A stretch of 64,000 nt of DNA from Leclercia sp. AS011. GTDB taxonomy: Bacteria; Pseudomonadota; Gammaproteobacteria; Enterobacterales; Enterobacteriaceae. How positions within the stretch are numbered: the first letter of the stretch is position 1; each line of letters starts with the position of its first letter. The stretch covers positions 1-64,000 of the forward strand of contig NZ_JBBCMA010000001.1 of NCBI RefSeq assembly GCF_037152535.1, read 5' to 3'. The position numbers were made by a program, and so were the translations under genes. Positions 52,742-62,648 of this stretch are shown here, one piece after another. The notes under the pieces are model-generated. The model made no database searches, was not told where the DNA came from, and was given only the letters and a program-made list of their open reading frames with translations.

Positions 52742-53697
52742 TTCGCGCAAGACGCGGGTGGGAGCTCTGGCCGCTGGGGCTGTTCCTGGTGGTCGTGGTG
52801 GCTGGGGGGTTCTGGCTCTGGCAGGCGTGGTCGCAGGTGATGCGTCAGAGCATTCTCTGGCAGCGGGACGTCAACCAGCAGATGAGCGGCCTGCTGAAGG
52901 CGGTAGCCGATAACCCGACGGCGGCGGGCGGGTCGCTGTTGATATTCAGCTTTTTATACGGCGTACTGCACGCCCTGGGGCCGGGTCACGGCAAGATTGT
53001 TATCGCCACCTGGCTTGCCACCCACCCTTCAAAACTGAAATCGAGCATCGGCTTAACCCTGGCCTCCTCGCTATTACAGGGAGGCGTGGCAATTGCGCTG
53101 GTGGTAGGGGTGTTAACCCTGCTGCAACTCCCGGCGCGGGATCTGCACATGAGCAGCTTCTGGCTGGAGAAGGGAAGCTATGCCCTGGTGGGCGTGCTGG
53201 GGTTGATGCTCTGCTGGCGGGCGCTGAAAAAACTGCGCGTTCTGCTGCGTAAACCGACCTTCAAAGCCTTTACCCCGCATCACGTTCATGACGCCCACTG
53301 CGGCTGCGGCCATCAGCATCTGCCGAACCCGACGCAGATCCAGCGCGCGGACGACTGGCGGGCGCGGATGATGATTATCCTGTCGATGGGGATGAGACCC
53401 TGTTCCGGGGCGATCATGGTGCTGCTGTTCAGTAAGGTGATCGGCGTGTTTAGCTGGGGCGTGGCCTCGGCGCTGGCGATGGCGGCGGGAACGGGTTTAA
53501 CCATTTCGTCGCTGGCGCTGCTGGTGCACGGTTTTCGTCAGCTGGCGGTCAGGCTCAGCGGCAATAAAGCGCCGGTGCTGTGGCGACAGATCGGATGGAC
53601 AACGCTGGCATTAGCCGGTGGGGTGGTGCTGCTGGTAGCGGCGGTGATGATGTGGGTCAGTGCGGTGCCGGCGGGCAGGGGGATGCGGCCGTTTTAA
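52732..53697 (+). CDS. NicO family metal transporter (ZevB/RcnA-like)
   Basis: Inner-membrane protein of 321 residues, six or seven helices. NicO signature LHALGPGHGKIVIATW (about 79-94) and the later MGMRPCSGAIMVLLFS. A His/Cys-rich cytoplasmic loop HHVHDAHCGCGHQH (183-196) should bind metal. Could import or export Ni, Co or Zn; the coupled DUF1007 gene favours ZevAB-type zinc uptake. A hairpin follows. In E. coli the csiE-suhB gap holds yfhR instead. Confidence 0.87.
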   Translation: MSVVRARRGWELWPLGLFLVVVVAGGFWLWQAWSQVMRQSILWQRDVNQQMSGLLKAVADNPTAAGGSLLIFSFLYGVLHALGPGHGKIVIATWLATHPSKLKSSIGLTLASSLLQGGVAIALVVGVLTLLQLPARDLHMSSFWLEKGSYALVGVLGLMLCWRALKKLRVLLRKPTFKAFTPHHVHDAHCGCGHQHLPNPTQIQRADDWRARMMIILSMGMRPCSGAIMVLLFSKVIGVFSWGVASALAMAAGTGLTISSLALLVHGFRQLAVRLSGNKAPVLWRQIGWTTLALAGGVVLLVAAVMMWVSAVPAGRGMRPF

Positions 53698-53702
53698 TAA
53701 TA

Positions 53703-53733
53703 TTGCCCGGATTGCTGTGCGCCATCCGGGCAA
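53703..53733. terminator. hairpin between zevB-like gene and suhB
   Basis: TTGCCCGGAT ... ATCCGGGCAA, a perfect 10-bp stem with an 11-base loop between two convergent genes. No T-run; REP-like. Likely a shared mRNA 3' end. Confidence 0.65.
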
Positions 53734-53744
53734 GACAACCGAAA

Positions 53745-54551
53745 TTAACGCTTCAGCGCTTCACTCAGTTCGTCACGCATGTTCGCCAGCATCGCTTTCA
53801 CTACACGTGGGTTACCTGCAACGATGTTGCCGGACAGCATGTAGTTGTGACCACCGGTGAAATCACACACCAGCGCACCCGCTTCACGGGCAATCAGCTC
53901 GCCAGCCGCGAAGTCCCATGGCTTCAGACCAATTTCAAAGTAACCATCAACGCGGCCAGCGGCAACGTAGGCCAGATCCAGCGCAGCGGAACCGGTGCGG
54001 CGGAAGTCAGCGCATTCGGTGAACAGTTTGCCCAGGATTTTCATGTACGCAGGAGCGTGCTGTTTGGCTTTGAACGGGAAGCCGGTCGCCAGGATGGTGC
54101 CGTCGAGATCGCGAGCGTTGGTGCCGCGCAGACGGTAGCCGTTCAGCTGTGCGCCCTGACCACGGGTTGCAGTGAAGAGTTCGTTGCGCATTGGGTCATA
54201 AACAACGGCGACTTCAGTACGGCCTTTGATGCGTACGGCGATAGAAACAGAGAAGTGTGGCAGACGTTTAACGAAGTTGGTGGTGCCATCCAGAGGATCG
54301 ATAACCCATTGAACATCCTGATCTTCGCCTGCATGCTCACCGCTTTCTTCGGTGATGATGGTGTGCTGCGGGTAAGATTTGCGAATGGTTTCGATAATCA
54401 TCGCTTCTGCGGCTTTATCGACGTTAGTCACAAAGTCATTGCTGCCTTTCTGGCTGGTTTCTACGGAATCTGGGGTCTCGTAGTGTTTGGCAATTACATT
54501 ACCCGCCTTGCGCGCTGCGCGCACGGCGATGGTCAACATAGGATGTTGCAT
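53745..54551 (-). CDS. suhB: inositol-1-monophosphatase / NusA-associated SuhB
   Basis: Inositol monophosphatase family, 268 residues. Metal-site motifs: EESGEHAG, WVIDPLDGTTNFVKRLPHF and WDFAAGELIAREAGA. In E. coli SuhB also joins the rRNA antitermination complex and supports 30S maturation; its phosphatase activity is not essential. Compared with E. coli it has one extra residue after Met1. Divergent from trmJ by 125 bases. Confidence 0.97.
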   Translation of the reverse strand: MQHPMLTIAVRAARKAGNVIAKHYETPDSVETSQKGSNDFVTNVDKAAEAMIIETIRKSYPQHTIITEESGEHAGEDQDVQWVIDPLDGTTNFVKRLPHFSVSIAVRIKGRTEVAVVYDPMRNELFTATRGQGAQLNGYRLRGTNARDLDGTILATGFPFKAKQHAPAYMKILGKLFTECADFRRTGSAALDLAYVAAGRVDGYFEIGLKPWDFAAGELIAREAGALVCDFTGGHNYMLSGNIVAGNPRVVKAMLANMRDELSEALKR

Positions 54552-54676
54552 CGGTTACTCTCACTGGATGTTAAAGAACGGGGGATACGAAAACGGCGCA
54601 GAGTATACCAGCGGGATCGGAATATGTCTTCCGTTTATGATAACATCACCGAATATTCTCCAGACTCAGAAAAATT

Positions 54677-55408
54677 ATGCTGCAAAATATCCGAATCGTG
54701 CTGGTCGAAACATCGCATACCGGCAATATGGGCTCCGTGGCCCGCGCTATGAAAACCATGGGCTTAACCAATCTCTGGCTGGTTAACCCGCTGGTGAAAC
54801 CCGACTCCCAGGCCATCGCCCTCGCCGCAGGTGCCAGCGACGTGATTGGCAACGCGCAGATCGTCGATACCCTGGATGAAGCCTTAGCGGGCTGTAGCCT
54901 GGTGGTGGGCACCAGCGCGCGTTCACGCACCCTGCCGTGGCCGATGCTCGATCCGCGTGAGTGCGGGCTGAAAAGCATTTCCGAAGGTCAGCATGCGCCG
55001 GTGGCGCTGGTGTTTGGCCGTGAGCGCGTGGGGCTGACCAACGATGAGCTGCAGAAGTGTCATTATCACGTCGCCATTGCCGCCAACCCGGAATACAGCT
55101 CGCTGAACCTGGCGATGGCCGTGCAGGTGATTGCCTATGAAGTGCGGATGGCATGGCTGGCAACGCAGGATAAACCGGTAGAGCCGAAAGAAGAGGCCGC
55201 CTACCCGCTAGTGGACGACCTTGAGCGCTTCTACGGTCACCTGGAGCAGACGCTGCTCTCAACCGGCTTTATCCGTGAAGGCCACCCGGGGCAGGTGATG
55301 AACAAGCTGCGTCGTATGTTCACCCGCGCCCGCCCGGAAAGTCAGGAGTTGAACATCCTGCGCGGGATCCTTGCGTCGATTGAGCAGAAGAATAAAGAGT
55401 CGCGGTAA
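54677..55408 (+). CDS. trmJ: tRNA (cytidine/uridine-2'-O-)-methyltransferase TrmJ
   Basis: SPOUT-class enzyme that 2'-O-methylates position 32 of several tRNAs. 243 residues. N-terminal knot domain with [34 protein letters not shown] and [15 protein letters not shown]-terminal extension (about 165-243) specific to TrmJ. A BIME follows and then the isc operon. Confidence 0.96.
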   Translation: MLQNIRIVLVETSHTGNMGSVARAMKTMGLTNLWLVNPLVKPDSQAIALAAGASDVIGNAQIVDTLDEALAGCSLVVGTSARSRTLPWPMLDPRECGLKSISEGQHAPVALVFGRERVGLTNDELQKCHYHVAIAANPEYSSLNLAMAVQVIAYEVRMAWLATQDKPVEPKEEAAYPLVDDLERFYGHLEQTLLSTGFIREGHPGQVMNKLRRMFTRARPESQELNILRGILASIEQKNKESR

Positions 55409-55409
55409 C

Positions 55410-55478
55410 GCCCGGCGGCGCTGCGCTTGCACGGGCCTACGGACCTGTAGGCCGGGTAAGCGAAGCGCCACCCGGCAA
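55410..55478. repeat. BIME: paired REP units
   Basis: GCCCGGCGGCGCTGCGCTTGCACGGGCCTAC and TGTAGGCCGGGTAAGCGAAGCGCCACCCGGCA face each other, two bases after trmJ. Confidence 0.87.
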
Positions 55479-55503
55479 AACCGCTGAACGCACAGAAGGT
55501 TAA

Positions 55504-55553
55504 ATACCTGACTAAAACAGTCAAGTAAATAGTTGACCAAATTAGTCGGGAAT
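55504..55553 (+). promoter_or_regulatory. two type-1 IscR boxes at the isc promoter
   Basis: ATACCTGACTAAAACAGTCAAGTAA (55504-55528) and ATAGTTGACCAAATTAGTCGGGAAT (55529-55553) each fit the 25-bp type-1 site bound by [2Fe-2S]-IscR. They abut without a gap. The holo-protein represses its own operon when clusters are plentiful. The second copy overlaps a TTGACC that could be the -35. Confidence 0.87.
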
Positions 55554-55635
55554 GTCAGACTTGGCCCTGCTATGCAATACCCCCACTTTACAATAAAAAT
55601 CCCCGGGCAGGGGCGAGTTTGAGGTTAAGTAAGAC

Positions 55636-56127
55636 ATGAGACTGACATCTAAAGGGCGTTATGCCGTGACCGCGATGCTGGACGTTGCGCTCAACTCCGA
55701 AGCGGGCCCGGTTCCATTGGCTGATATTTCTGAACGTCAGGGAATCTCCCTCTCTTATCTGGAACAGCTTTTCTCCCGACTGCGTAAAAATGGCCTGGTT
55801 TCCAGCGTCCGTGGTCCTGGTGGTGGATATCTGTTAGGTAAAGACGCGGGCAGTATTGCCGTTGGCGAAGTCATCAGCGCAGTTGACGAATCCGTCGACG
55901 CGACCCGTTGCCAGGGTAAAGGCGGCTGTCAGGGCGGCGATAAATGCCTGACTCACGCGCTGTGGCGCGATCTGAGCGACCGTCTGACCGGCTTCCTAAA
56001 TAACATCACCATTGGTGAACTGGTGAACAACCAGGAAGTGCTGGACGTCTCTGGTCGTCAGCACTCGCACGAGTCCCATCGTAATACCCGCACGCAAGAC
56101 GCTATCGACGTTAAACTGCGCGCGTAA
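55636..56127 (+). CDS. iscR: iron-sulfur cluster regulator IscR
   Basis: Rrf2-family repressor/activator, 163 residues. Winged HTH N-terminal ([18 protein letters not shown]) and the cluster ligands Cys92, Cys98, Cys104 with His107 ([16 protein letters not shown]). Represses the isc operon as holo-protein and activates suf as apo-protein. GAGG and AAG lie upstream of the ATG. First gene of a complete isc operon; a 119-base gap to iscS, which in E. coli is a RyhB target. Confidence 0.98.
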   Translation: MRLTSKGRYAVTAMLDVALNSEAGPVPLADISERQGISLSYLEQLFSRLRKNGLVSSVRGPGGGYLLGKDAGSIAVGEVISAVDESVDATRCQGKGGCQGGDKCLTHALWRDLSDRLTGFLNNITIGELVNNQEVLDVSGRQHSHESHRNTRTQDAIDVKLRA

Positions 56128-56246
56128 TAAAAACGAAAAGTATTTTAGAATCAGGCTGGGGCGCTCACGCGCCTCGATGATCCGGTTGTACATCGGCCTG
56201 TCGCCTGGTTCCTTGCATTGAAGCGATGTACGGAGTCTATAGAGCA

Positions 56247-57461
56247 ATGAAATTACCTATCTATCTCGATTACTCCGCAACCACGCCGGTGGACCCGCGT
56301 GTTGCCGAGAAAATGATGCAGTGTCTGACCCTGGACGGAAACTTCGGTAACCCGGCTTCCCGCTCACACCGTTTTGGCTGGCATGCTGAAGAGGCGGTTG
56401 ATATCGCCCGTAATCAGATTGCCGAGCTGGTTGGCGCTGACCCGCGTGAGATTGTTTTCACCTCAGGCGCGACCGAATCCGATAACCTGGCGATCAAAGG
56501 TGCGGCCAATTTCTATCAGAAAAAAGGCAAGCACATCATCACCAGCAAAACCGAACACAAAGCCGTGCTGGACACCTGTCGTCAGCTGGAGCGTGAAGGG
56601 TTTGAAGTGACCTACCTCGCACCGCAGCGCAACGGTATCATCGACCTGAAAGAGCTCGAAGCGGCCATGCGTGATGACACCATTCTGGTCTCCATCATGC
56701 ACGTGAACAACGAAATCGGCGTGGTACAGGATATCGCCACTATCGGCGAACTGTGCCGTGCACGCGGTATCATCTACCACGTAGATGCGACCCAGAGCGT
56801 GGGCAAACTGCCTATCGACCTGAGCCAGCTGAAAGTGGACCTGATGTCCTTCTCCGGCCACAAAATCTATGGCCCGAAAGGCATTGGTGCGCTGTACGTG
56901 CGTCGTAAGCCACGTATCCGTATCGAATCCCAGATGCACGGCGGCGGTCACGAGCGCGGTATGCGTTCCGGTACCCTGCCTGTTCACCAGATCGTGGGTA
57001 TGGGTGAAGCCTACCGTATCGCCAAAGAAGAGATGGAAACCGAGATGGCGCGCCTGCGTACGCTGCGCAACCGTCTGTGGGAAGGCGTGAAGGATATGGA
57101 AGAAGTCTACCTGAACGGCGATCTCGAGCAGGGCGCACCGAACATCCTCAACGTCAGCTTCAACTATGTTGAAGGCGAGTCGCTGATCATGGCCCTGAAA
57201 GACCTGGCGGTCTCTTCCGGTTCTGCCTGTACGTCCGCAAGCCTGGAGCCATCCTACGTCCTGCGCGCGCTGGGTATGACCGACGAACTGGCACACAGCT
57301 CTATCCGTTTCTCTTTAGGTCGTTTCACTACCGATGAAGAGATTGACTACACCATCAAACTGGTTCGCAACGCCATTGGCCGTCTGCGTGAGCTTTCTCC
57401 ACTGTGGGAAATGTTCAAAGAAGGCGTGGATCTGAACAGCATTGAATGGTCACATCACTAA
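56247..57461 (+). CDS. iscS: cysteine desulfurase IscS
   Basis: PLP enzyme that takes sulfur from cysteine to feed IscU, thiouridine and other thio-cofactors. 404 residues equal to E. coli. PLP lysine in [11 protein letters not shown] (about 206), active-site Cys in [14 protein letters not shown] (about 328), histidine in SKTEHKAVL. Start is the ATG at 56247 ([16 protein letters not shown]); an ATG seven codons upstream is not part of the conserved protein. Confidence 0.98.
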   Translation: MKLPIYLDYSATTPVDPRVAEKMMQCLTLDGNFGNPASRSHRFGWHAEEAVDIARNQIAELVGADPREIVFTSGATESDNLAIKGAANFYQKKGKHIITSKTEHKAVLDTCRQLEREGFEVTYLAPQRNGIIDLKELEAAMRDDTILVSIMHVNNEIGVVQDIATIGELCRARGIIYHVDATQSVGKLPIDLSQLKVDLMSFSGHKIYGPKGIGALYVRRKPRIRIESQMHGGGHERGMRSGTLPVHQIVGMGEAYRIAKEEMETEMARLRTLRNRLWEGVKDMEEVYLNGDLEQGAPNILNVSFNYVEGESLIMALKDLAVSSGSACTSASLEPSYVLRALGMTDELAHSSIRFSLGRFTTDEEIDYTIKLVRNAIGRLRELSPLWEMFKEGVDLNSIEWSHH

Positions 57462-57484
57462 TCGGTTTGTAAGGAGAATTCAAC

Positions 57485-57871
57485 ATGGCATACAGCGAAA
57501 AAGTTATCGATCATTACGAGAATCCACGTAACGTGGGCTCCTTCGACAACAGTGATGACAGCGTGGGCAGCGGCATGGTGGGTGCACCGGCCTGTGGCGA
57601 CGTGATGAAGTTGCAGATTAAAGTCAACAATGAAGGTATCATTGAAGACGCGCGCTTCAAGACCTACGGTTGCGGTTCCGCAATCGCCTCCAGCTCCCTG
57701 GTCACCGAGTGGGTGAAGGGTAAATCTCTGGACGAAGCGCAGGCGATCAAAAATACCGATATCGCTGATGAACTTGAACTGCCGCCGGTGAAAATTCACT
57801 GCTCTATCCTGGCGGAAGATGCGATTAAAGCCGCAATTGCGGATTACAAAAGCAAACGTGAAGCAAAATAA
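57485..57871 (+). CDS. iscU: iron-sulfur cluster scaffold IscU
   Basis: Scaffold on which [2Fe-2S] clusters are made. 128 residues with Cys37, Asp39, Cys63, His105 and Cys106, and the LPPVK motif (99-103) recognised by HscA. AAGGAG precedes the ATG. 23 bases after iscS. Confidence 0.98.
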   Translation: MAYSEKVIDHYENPRNVGSFDNSDDSVGSGMVGAPACGDVMKLQIKVNNEGIIEDARFKTYGCGSAIASSSLVTEWVKGKSLDEAQAIKNTDIADELELPPVKIHCSILAEDAIKAAIADYKSKREAK

Positions 57872-57886
57872 TTAGTTGAGGTTGTT

Positions 57887-58210
57887 ATGTCGATTACCCT
57901 TAGCGACAGCGCTGCCGCGCGAGTAAGCTCTTTCCTGGCAAACCGTGGCAAAGGCTTTGGCCTGCGACTGGGTGTACGCACCTCCGGCTGTTCCGGTATG
58001 GCGTATGTACTGGAATTTGTTGACGAACCTGCGGCGGAAGATACCGTGTTCGAAGACAAAGGCGTGAAGGTGGTGGTCGATGGTAAAAGCCTGCAGTTCC
58101 TGAACGGCACTCAGCTGGACTTTGTAAAAGAAGGCCTCAACGAAGGGTTTAAGTTTACTAACCCGAACGTTAAAGACGAGTGCGGCTGCGGCGAAAGCTT
58201 CCACGTTTAA
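57887..58210 (+). CDS. iscA: A-type iron-sulfur carrier IscA
   Basis: Carrier/iron donor for cluster transfer to apo-proteins, 107 residues with the three ligands Cys35, Cys99 and Cys101 (TSGCSG and CGCG). GAGG before the ATG. A hairpin with T-run separates it from hscB. Confidence 0.98.
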   Translation: MSITLSDSAAARVSSFLANRGKGFGLRLGVRTSGCSGMAYVLEFVDEPAAEDTVFEDKGVKVVVDGKSLQFLNGTQLDFVKEGLNEGFKFTNPNVKDECGCGESFHV

Positions 58211-58226
58211 TTGCGTATCACCTGCT

Positions 58227-58265
58227 AACCCCACCGCAGCCAGGCTGTGTGTGGGGTTTGTTTTA
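58227..58265 (+). terminator. intra-operon attenuator between iscA and hscB
   Basis: AACCCCAC...GTGGGGTT encloses an inner CAGCC-A-GGCTG stem and is followed by TGTTTT. It looks like a rho-independent terminator placed inside the operon, which would lower hscB-hscA-fdx levels relative to iscRSUA. Confidence 0.7.
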
Positions 58266-58287
58266 ATCAGCTAACCCTGAGATTGTT

Positions 58288-58803
58288 ATGGATTACTTCA
58301 CCCTCTTTGGATTACCAGCCGGGTATGAAATTGATACTCAGGCGCTGGCAGCCCGTTTCCAGGATCTGCAACGTCAGTACCATCCGGATAAGTTCGCCAG
58401 CGGCACCCAGGCGGAACAGCTGGCGGCGGTGCAGCACTCTGCGACCATCAATCAGGCGTGGCAAACCCTGCGCAACCCGCTGAGCCGGGCAGAATATCTG
58501 CTTTCGCGCCACGGGTTTGATCTCTCCAGTGAGCAACACACCGTCCGCGACACCGCCTTCCTGATGGAACAGCTGGAGCTGCGTGAAGAGCTGGATGAGA
58601 TCGAACAGGCCAAAGACGAAGCCCGTCTTGAGCGCTTTATTCAGCGCGTTAAAGGGATGTTCGATACCCGCCATCAGCAGATGGTTGACCAATTGAATAA
58701 CGAGACGTGGGATGTAGCGGCGGACAGCGTTCGCAAGCTGCGTTTTCTCGATAAACTGCGAAGCAGTGCTGAACAACTCGAAGAAAAGCTGCTCGATTTT
58801 TAA
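58288..58803 (+). CDS. hscB: co-chaperone HscB (Hsc20)
   Basis: J-domain protein that brings IscU to HscA and stimulates its ATPase. 171 residues: J domain 1-75 with HPD in YHPDKFAS, then the IscU-binding three-helix domain. 14 bases before hscA. Confidence 0.97.
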   Translation: MDYFTLFGLPAGYEIDTQALAARFQDLQRQYHPDKFASGTQAEQLAAVQHSATINQAWQTLRNPLSRAEYLLSRHGFDLSSEQHTVRDTAFLMEQLELREELDEIEQAKDEARLERFIQRVKGMFDTRHQQMVDQLNNETWDVAADSVRKLRFLDKLRSSAEQLEEKLLDF

Positions 58804-58817
58804 TTTCGGAAGCAATT

Positions 58818-60668
58818 ATGGCCTTATTACAAATTAGTGAGCCGGGCTTAAGTGCCGCACCGCACCAGCGTCGTCTGGCGGTGGGCATCGACTTAGGCAC
58901 CACCAACTCGCTGGTGGCGACCGTGCGCAGCGGCCAGGCTGAGACGCTGGCGGATGCGCAGGGTCAACACCTGCTGCCGTCTGTGGTCCACTATCAGCCC
59001 CAGGGCCACAGCGTGGGCTACGACGCCCGCGCCAACGCGGCCCAGGATCCGGCCAACACCATCAGCTCGGTAAAACGCATGATGGGCCGTTCGCTGGCCG
59101 ACATCCAGAATCGTTACCCGCATCTGCCGTATCAGCTGCAGGCCAGTGAAAACGGTCTGCCAATGATCGCCACTGCCGCGGGGTTACTGAACCCGATCCG
59201 CGTCTCTGCCGATATCCTGAAGGCGCTGGCCGCCCGCGCAACCGCGACGCTGGAAGGCGAACTCGATGGCGTGGTGATCACCGTTCCGGCCTATTTCGAT
59301 GACGCCCAGCGTCAGGGCACTAAAGACGCCGCGCGTCTGGCGGGCCTGCACGTGCTGCGTCTGCTCAACGAGCCGACCGCTGCCGCCATTGCCTACGGCC
59401 TCGACTCCGGTCAGGAAGGGGTGATTGCGGTCTTCGATCTCGGCGGCGGCACCTTTGATATCTCGATCCTGCGCTTAAGCCGCGGGGTGTTTGAAGTGCT
59501 GGCGACCGGCGGGGATTCCGCGCTGGGCGGCGATGACTTCGACCATCTGCTGGCGGATCACATCCGCGAGCAGGCGGGCCTCAGCGATCGTAGCGATGCC
59601 CGCGTTCAGCGTGAACTGCTGGATGCGGCCATCGACGCCAAAATTGCCCTGAGTGATGCGCAATCTGTCACCGTGAATGTGGCGGGCTGGCAGGGTGACA
59701 TCACCCGCGACCAGTTCAACGATCTGATCGCACCGCTGGTTAAGCGTACCCTGCTGGCCTGCCGTCGCGCATTGAAAGATGCCGGCGTTGAGGCCAGCGA
59801 GGTGCTGGAAGTGGTCATGGTTGGCGGCTCTACCCGCGTGCCGCTGGTGCGCGAGCGCGTGGGCGAGTTCTTTGGCCGCACGCCGCTAACCGCTATCGAC
59901 CCGGACAAAGTGGTTGCCGTGGGCGCCGCGATCCAGGCCGATGTTCTGGTTGGTAACAAGCCGGACAGCGAAATGCTGCTGCTGGACGTCATCCCGCTGT
60001 CCCTCGGTTTAGAGACCATGGGTGGCCTGGTTGAGAAGGTGATCCCGCGTAACACCACCATTCCGGTGGCGCGCGCGCAGGAGTTCACCACCTTCAAAGA
60101 CGGCCAGACCGCGATGTCGATCCACGTCCTGCAGGGCGAGCGCGAGCTGGTGCAGGACTGCCGCTCGCTGGCGCGTTTCGCGCTGCGCGGCATCCCGGCG
60201 CTGCCTGCGGGCGGGGCGCATATTCGCGTCACCTTCCAGGTGGATGCTGACGGCCTGCTGAGCGTCACGGCGATGGAAAAATCGACCGGTGTCGAATCCT
60301 CCATTCAGGTGAAACCGTCCTACGGTCTGACCGATAATGAGATCGCCACCATGATTCAGGACTCAATGAGTTTTGCTGAGCAGGATGTGAAGGCGCGTAT
60401 GCTGGCTGAACAGAAAGTCGAAGCCGCACGCGTGCTGGAAAGCCTGAACAGCGCACTCACTGCTGATGCCGCGCTGCTAAGCGCCGCTGAACGTCAGGCC
60501 ATTGACGACGCCGTCGCGCAACTGAGCGCGGTAGCGGAAGGCAATGACGCTGACGCCATAGAACAAGCCATTAAAAACGTTGATAAACAAACCCAGGAGT
60601 TCGCCGCTCGCCGTATGGATCAGTCTGTCCGTACCGCGCTGAAAGGTCACTCCGTGGACGAGGTTTAA
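58818..60668 (+). CDS. hscA: Fe-S biogenesis chaperone HscA
   Basis: Hsp70 homolog dedicated to cluster release from IscU. 616 residues. ATPase domain with [25 protein letters not shown] and [11 protein letters not shown]; substrate-binding domain from about 390 and helical lid. Length matches E. coli. fdx starts one base after the stop. Confidence 0.98.
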   Translation: MALLQISEPGLSAAPHQRRLAVGIDLGTTNSLVATVRSGQAETLADAQGQHLLPSVVHYQPQGHSVGYDARANAAQDPANTISSVKRMMGRSLADIQNRYPHLPYQLQASENGLPMIATAAGLLNPIRVSADILKALAARATATLEGELDGVVITVPAYFDDAQRQGTKDAARLAGLHVLRLLNEPTAAAIAYGLDSGQEGVIAVFDLGGGTFDISILRLSRGVFEVLATGGDSALGGDDFDHLLADHIREQAGLSDRSDARVQRELLDAAIDAKIALSDAQSVTVNVAGWQGDITRDQFNDLIAPLVKRTLLACRRALKDAGVEASEVLEVVMVGGSTRVPLVRERVGEFFGRTPLTAIDPDKVVAVGAAIQADVLVGNKPDSEMLLLDVIPLSLGLETMGGLVEKVIPRNTTIPVARAQEFTTFKDGQTAMSIHVLQGERELVQDCRSLARFALRGIPALPAGGAHIRVTFQVDADGLLSVTAMEKSTGVESSIQVKPSYGLTDNEIATMIQDSMSFAEQDVKARMLAEQKVEAARVLESLNSALTADAALLSAAERQAIDDAVAQLSAVAEGNDADAIEQAIKNVDKQTQEFAARRMDQSVRTALKGHSVDEV

Positions 60669-60669
60669 T

Positions 60670-61005
60670 ATGCCAAAGATTGTTATTTTGCCTCATGCGG
60701 ACCTCTGTCCGGATGGCGCAGTTCTGGAAGCGAAGACCGGTGAGACCATTCTCGATGTTGCCCTGCGTGCAGGTATCGAAGTGGAACACGCCTGTGAAAA
60801 ATCCTGTGCCTGTACCACCTGCCACTGCGTCGTGCGTGAAGGTTTTGACTCTCTCGCCGAGAGCACCGAAGACGAAGACGACATGCTGGATAAAGCATGG
60901 GGTCTGGAGCCCGACAGCCGCTTAAGCTGCCAGGCGCTGGTGACCGATGAAGATCTGGTCGTGGAGTTCCCACGCTACACCATCAACCACGCACGCGAGC
61001 ATTGA
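60670..61005 (+). CDS. fdx: [2Fe-2S] ferredoxin of the isc system
   Basis: Electron donor for cluster assembly on IscU. 111 residues, adrenodoxin type with cluster ligands Cys42, Cys48, Cys51 and Cys87. The start codon follows the hscA stop closely, as usual for translational coupling. iscX follows one base after the stop. Confidence 0.98.
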   Translation: MPKIVILPHADLCPDGAVLEAKTGETILDVALRAGIEVEHACEKSCACTTCHCVVREGFDSLAESTEDEDDMLDKAWGLEPDSRLSCQALVTDEDLVVEFPRYTINHAREH

Positions 61006-61006
61006 T

Positions 61007-61207
61007 ATGGGACTGAAGTGGACAGACAGCCGTGAAATCGGCGAAGCGCTCTACGACGCCAACCCGGATCTCGATCCGAAGACCGTACGTTTCACCGATA
61101 TGCATCAGTGGATCTGCGATCTGGAGGATTTCGACGACGATCCAAACGCATCCAACGAAAAAATTCTGGAGGCGATTCTGTTAGTCTGGTTAGATGAAGC
61201 AGAATAA
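61007..61207 (+). CDS. iscX: IscX (YfhJ), IscS-binding acidic protein
   Basis: Small acidic protein (66 residues) that binds IscS and iron and tunes cluster assembly. Start at 61007 ([17 protein letters not shown]) gives the E. coli length; the frame is open upstream inside fdx but that is not used. Last gene of the isc operon, followed by a hairpin. Confidence 0.96.
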   Translation: MGLKWTDSREIGEALYDANPDLDPKTVRFTDMHQWICDLEDFDDDPNASNEKILEAILLVWLDEAE

Positions 61208-61215
61208 ATAACATA

Positions 61216-61241
61216 ACGGGCTGCCTTCTGGCGGCCCGTTT
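61216..61241 (+). terminator. hairpin between iscX and pepB
   Basis: ACGGGCTGCC-TTCT-GGCGGCCCGT, a 10-bp stem with one G-T pair, followed by TTG rather than a full T-run. It is a weak terminator, so pepB may be partly read through. Confidence 0.6.
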
Positions 61242-61267
61242 GCTAGTTGCTAATAAGGAAAAATAAA

Positions 61268-62554
61268 ATGACCGAAGCGATGAAGATTACGCTCTCGAAC
61301 CAGCCTGCTGACGCGCGCTGGGGCGAGAAAGCCACCTGGAGCATTAACCACGACGGCATTACCCTGCACCTGAACGGCAGCGACGATTTAGGCCTGATCC
61401 AGCGCGCCGCGCGCAAAATTGACGGCCTCGGCATTAAACATGTGTCTCTGGAAGGCGAAGGCTGGGACACCGACCGCAGCTGGGCCTTCTGGGCAGGTTA
61501 CAAAGGGCCGAAAGGCACCCGCAAGATTGAGTGGGCGAACCTGGATGAAGCGGGTCAGAAAGAGCTGGAAAGCCGCCTGAAGATTATCGACTGGGTGCGC
61601 GACACCATCAACGCTCCGGCGGAAGAGTTAGGGCCAGAGCAGCTGGCGCAGCGCGCGGTGGATCTGCTGTGCGGCGTGGCGGGCGAGAAGATGTCCTATC
61701 GCATTACCAAAGGCGAAGATCTGCGCGAGCAGAATTACATGGGCATCCACACCGTCGGCCGCGGCTCCGAGCGTCCTCCGGTCCTGCTGGCGCTGGATTA
61801 CAACCCAACCGGCGATAAAGCCGCCCCGGTATTCGCCTGCCTGGTCGGGAAGGGCATTACCTTCGACACCGGCGGCTACAGCCTGAAGCAGAGCGCGTTC
61901 ATGGACTCCATGAAGTCCGACATGGGCGGTGCGGCCACCATTACCGGCGCACTGGCCTTTGCCATCACCCGCGGCCTGAACAAGCGCGTGAAGCTGTACC
62001 TGTGCTGCGCGGACAACATGGTGAGCGGTAACGCCTTCAAGCTGGGCGACATCATTCGCTACCGCAACGGCAAGAACGTCGAAGTGATGAACACCGACGC
62101 TGAAGGCCGTCTGGTACTGGCCGATGGCCTGATCGACGCCTCTGCCCAGAAGCCAGAGCTGATCATCGACATGGCGACCCTGACCGGGGCGGCGAAAACC
62201 GCGCTGGGCAACGACTACCACGCGCTGTTCAGCTTCGACGACAAGCTGGCCGCCCGCCTGCTGGCAAGCGCTGCTGCCGAGAACGAGCCGTTCTGGCGTC
62301 TGCCGCTGGCCGAGTTCCACCGCAGCCAGCTGCCGTCTAACTTTGCCGAGCTGAACAACACCGCAAGTGCGGCGTACCCGGCGGGCGCAAGCACCGCAGC
62401 AGGCTTCCTGTCTCACTTTGTTGAGAACTACCACGAGGGCTGGCTGCACGTCGACTGCTCCGCAACCTACCGTAAAGCGGCGGTTGAGCAGTGGTCCGCG
62501 GGCGCGACCGGTCTGGGCGTGCGTACTATTGCGAACCTGTTGACCGCAGAGTAA
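61268..62554 (+). CDS. pepB: peptidase B (leucyl aminopeptidase family)
   Basis: Broad-specificity M17 aminopeptidase, cytoplasmic hexamer. 428 residues. The metal and active-site blocks are intact: [23 protein letters not shown] and [19 protein letters not shown] lies before the ATG at 61268; a TTG seven codons earlier is less likely. Position after iscX is conserved in E. coli. Confidence 0.97.
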   Translation: MTEAMKITLSNQPADARWGEKATWSINHDGITLHLNGSDDLGLIQRAARKIDGLGIKHVSLEGEGWDTDRSWAFWAGYKGPKGTRKIEWANLDEAGQKELESRLKIIDWVRDTINAPAEELGPEQLAQRAVDLLCGVAGEKMSYRITKGEDLREQNYMGIHTVGRGSERPPVLLALDYNPTGDKAAPVFACLVGKGITFDTGGYSLKQSAFMDSMKSDMGGAATITGALAFAITRGLNKRVKLYLCCADNMVSGNAFKLGDIIRYRNGKNVEVMNTDAEGRLVLADGLIDASAQKPELIIDMATLTGAAKTALGNDYHALFSFDDKLAARLLASAAAENEPFWRLPLAEFHRSQLPSNFAELNNTASAAYPAGASTAAGFLSHFVENYHEGWLHVDCSATYRKAAVEQWSAGATGLGVRTIANLLTAE

Positions 62555-62560
62555 TTGACT

Positions 62561-62630
62561 TGCCCGGCGGCGCTACGCTTGCCGGGCCTACGGGTTTTGT
62601 AGGCCGGGTAAGCGCAGCGCCACCCGGCAT
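62561..62630. repeat. BIME: paired REP units
   Basis: TGCCCGGCGGCGCTACGCTTGCCGGGCCTAC and TGTAGGCCGGGTAAGCGCAGCGCCACCCGGCA face each other between pepB and sseB; it ends within 20 bases of the sseB start. Confidence 0.88.
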
Positions 62631-62648
62631 TTTTGAAGTAGTGAGTCT

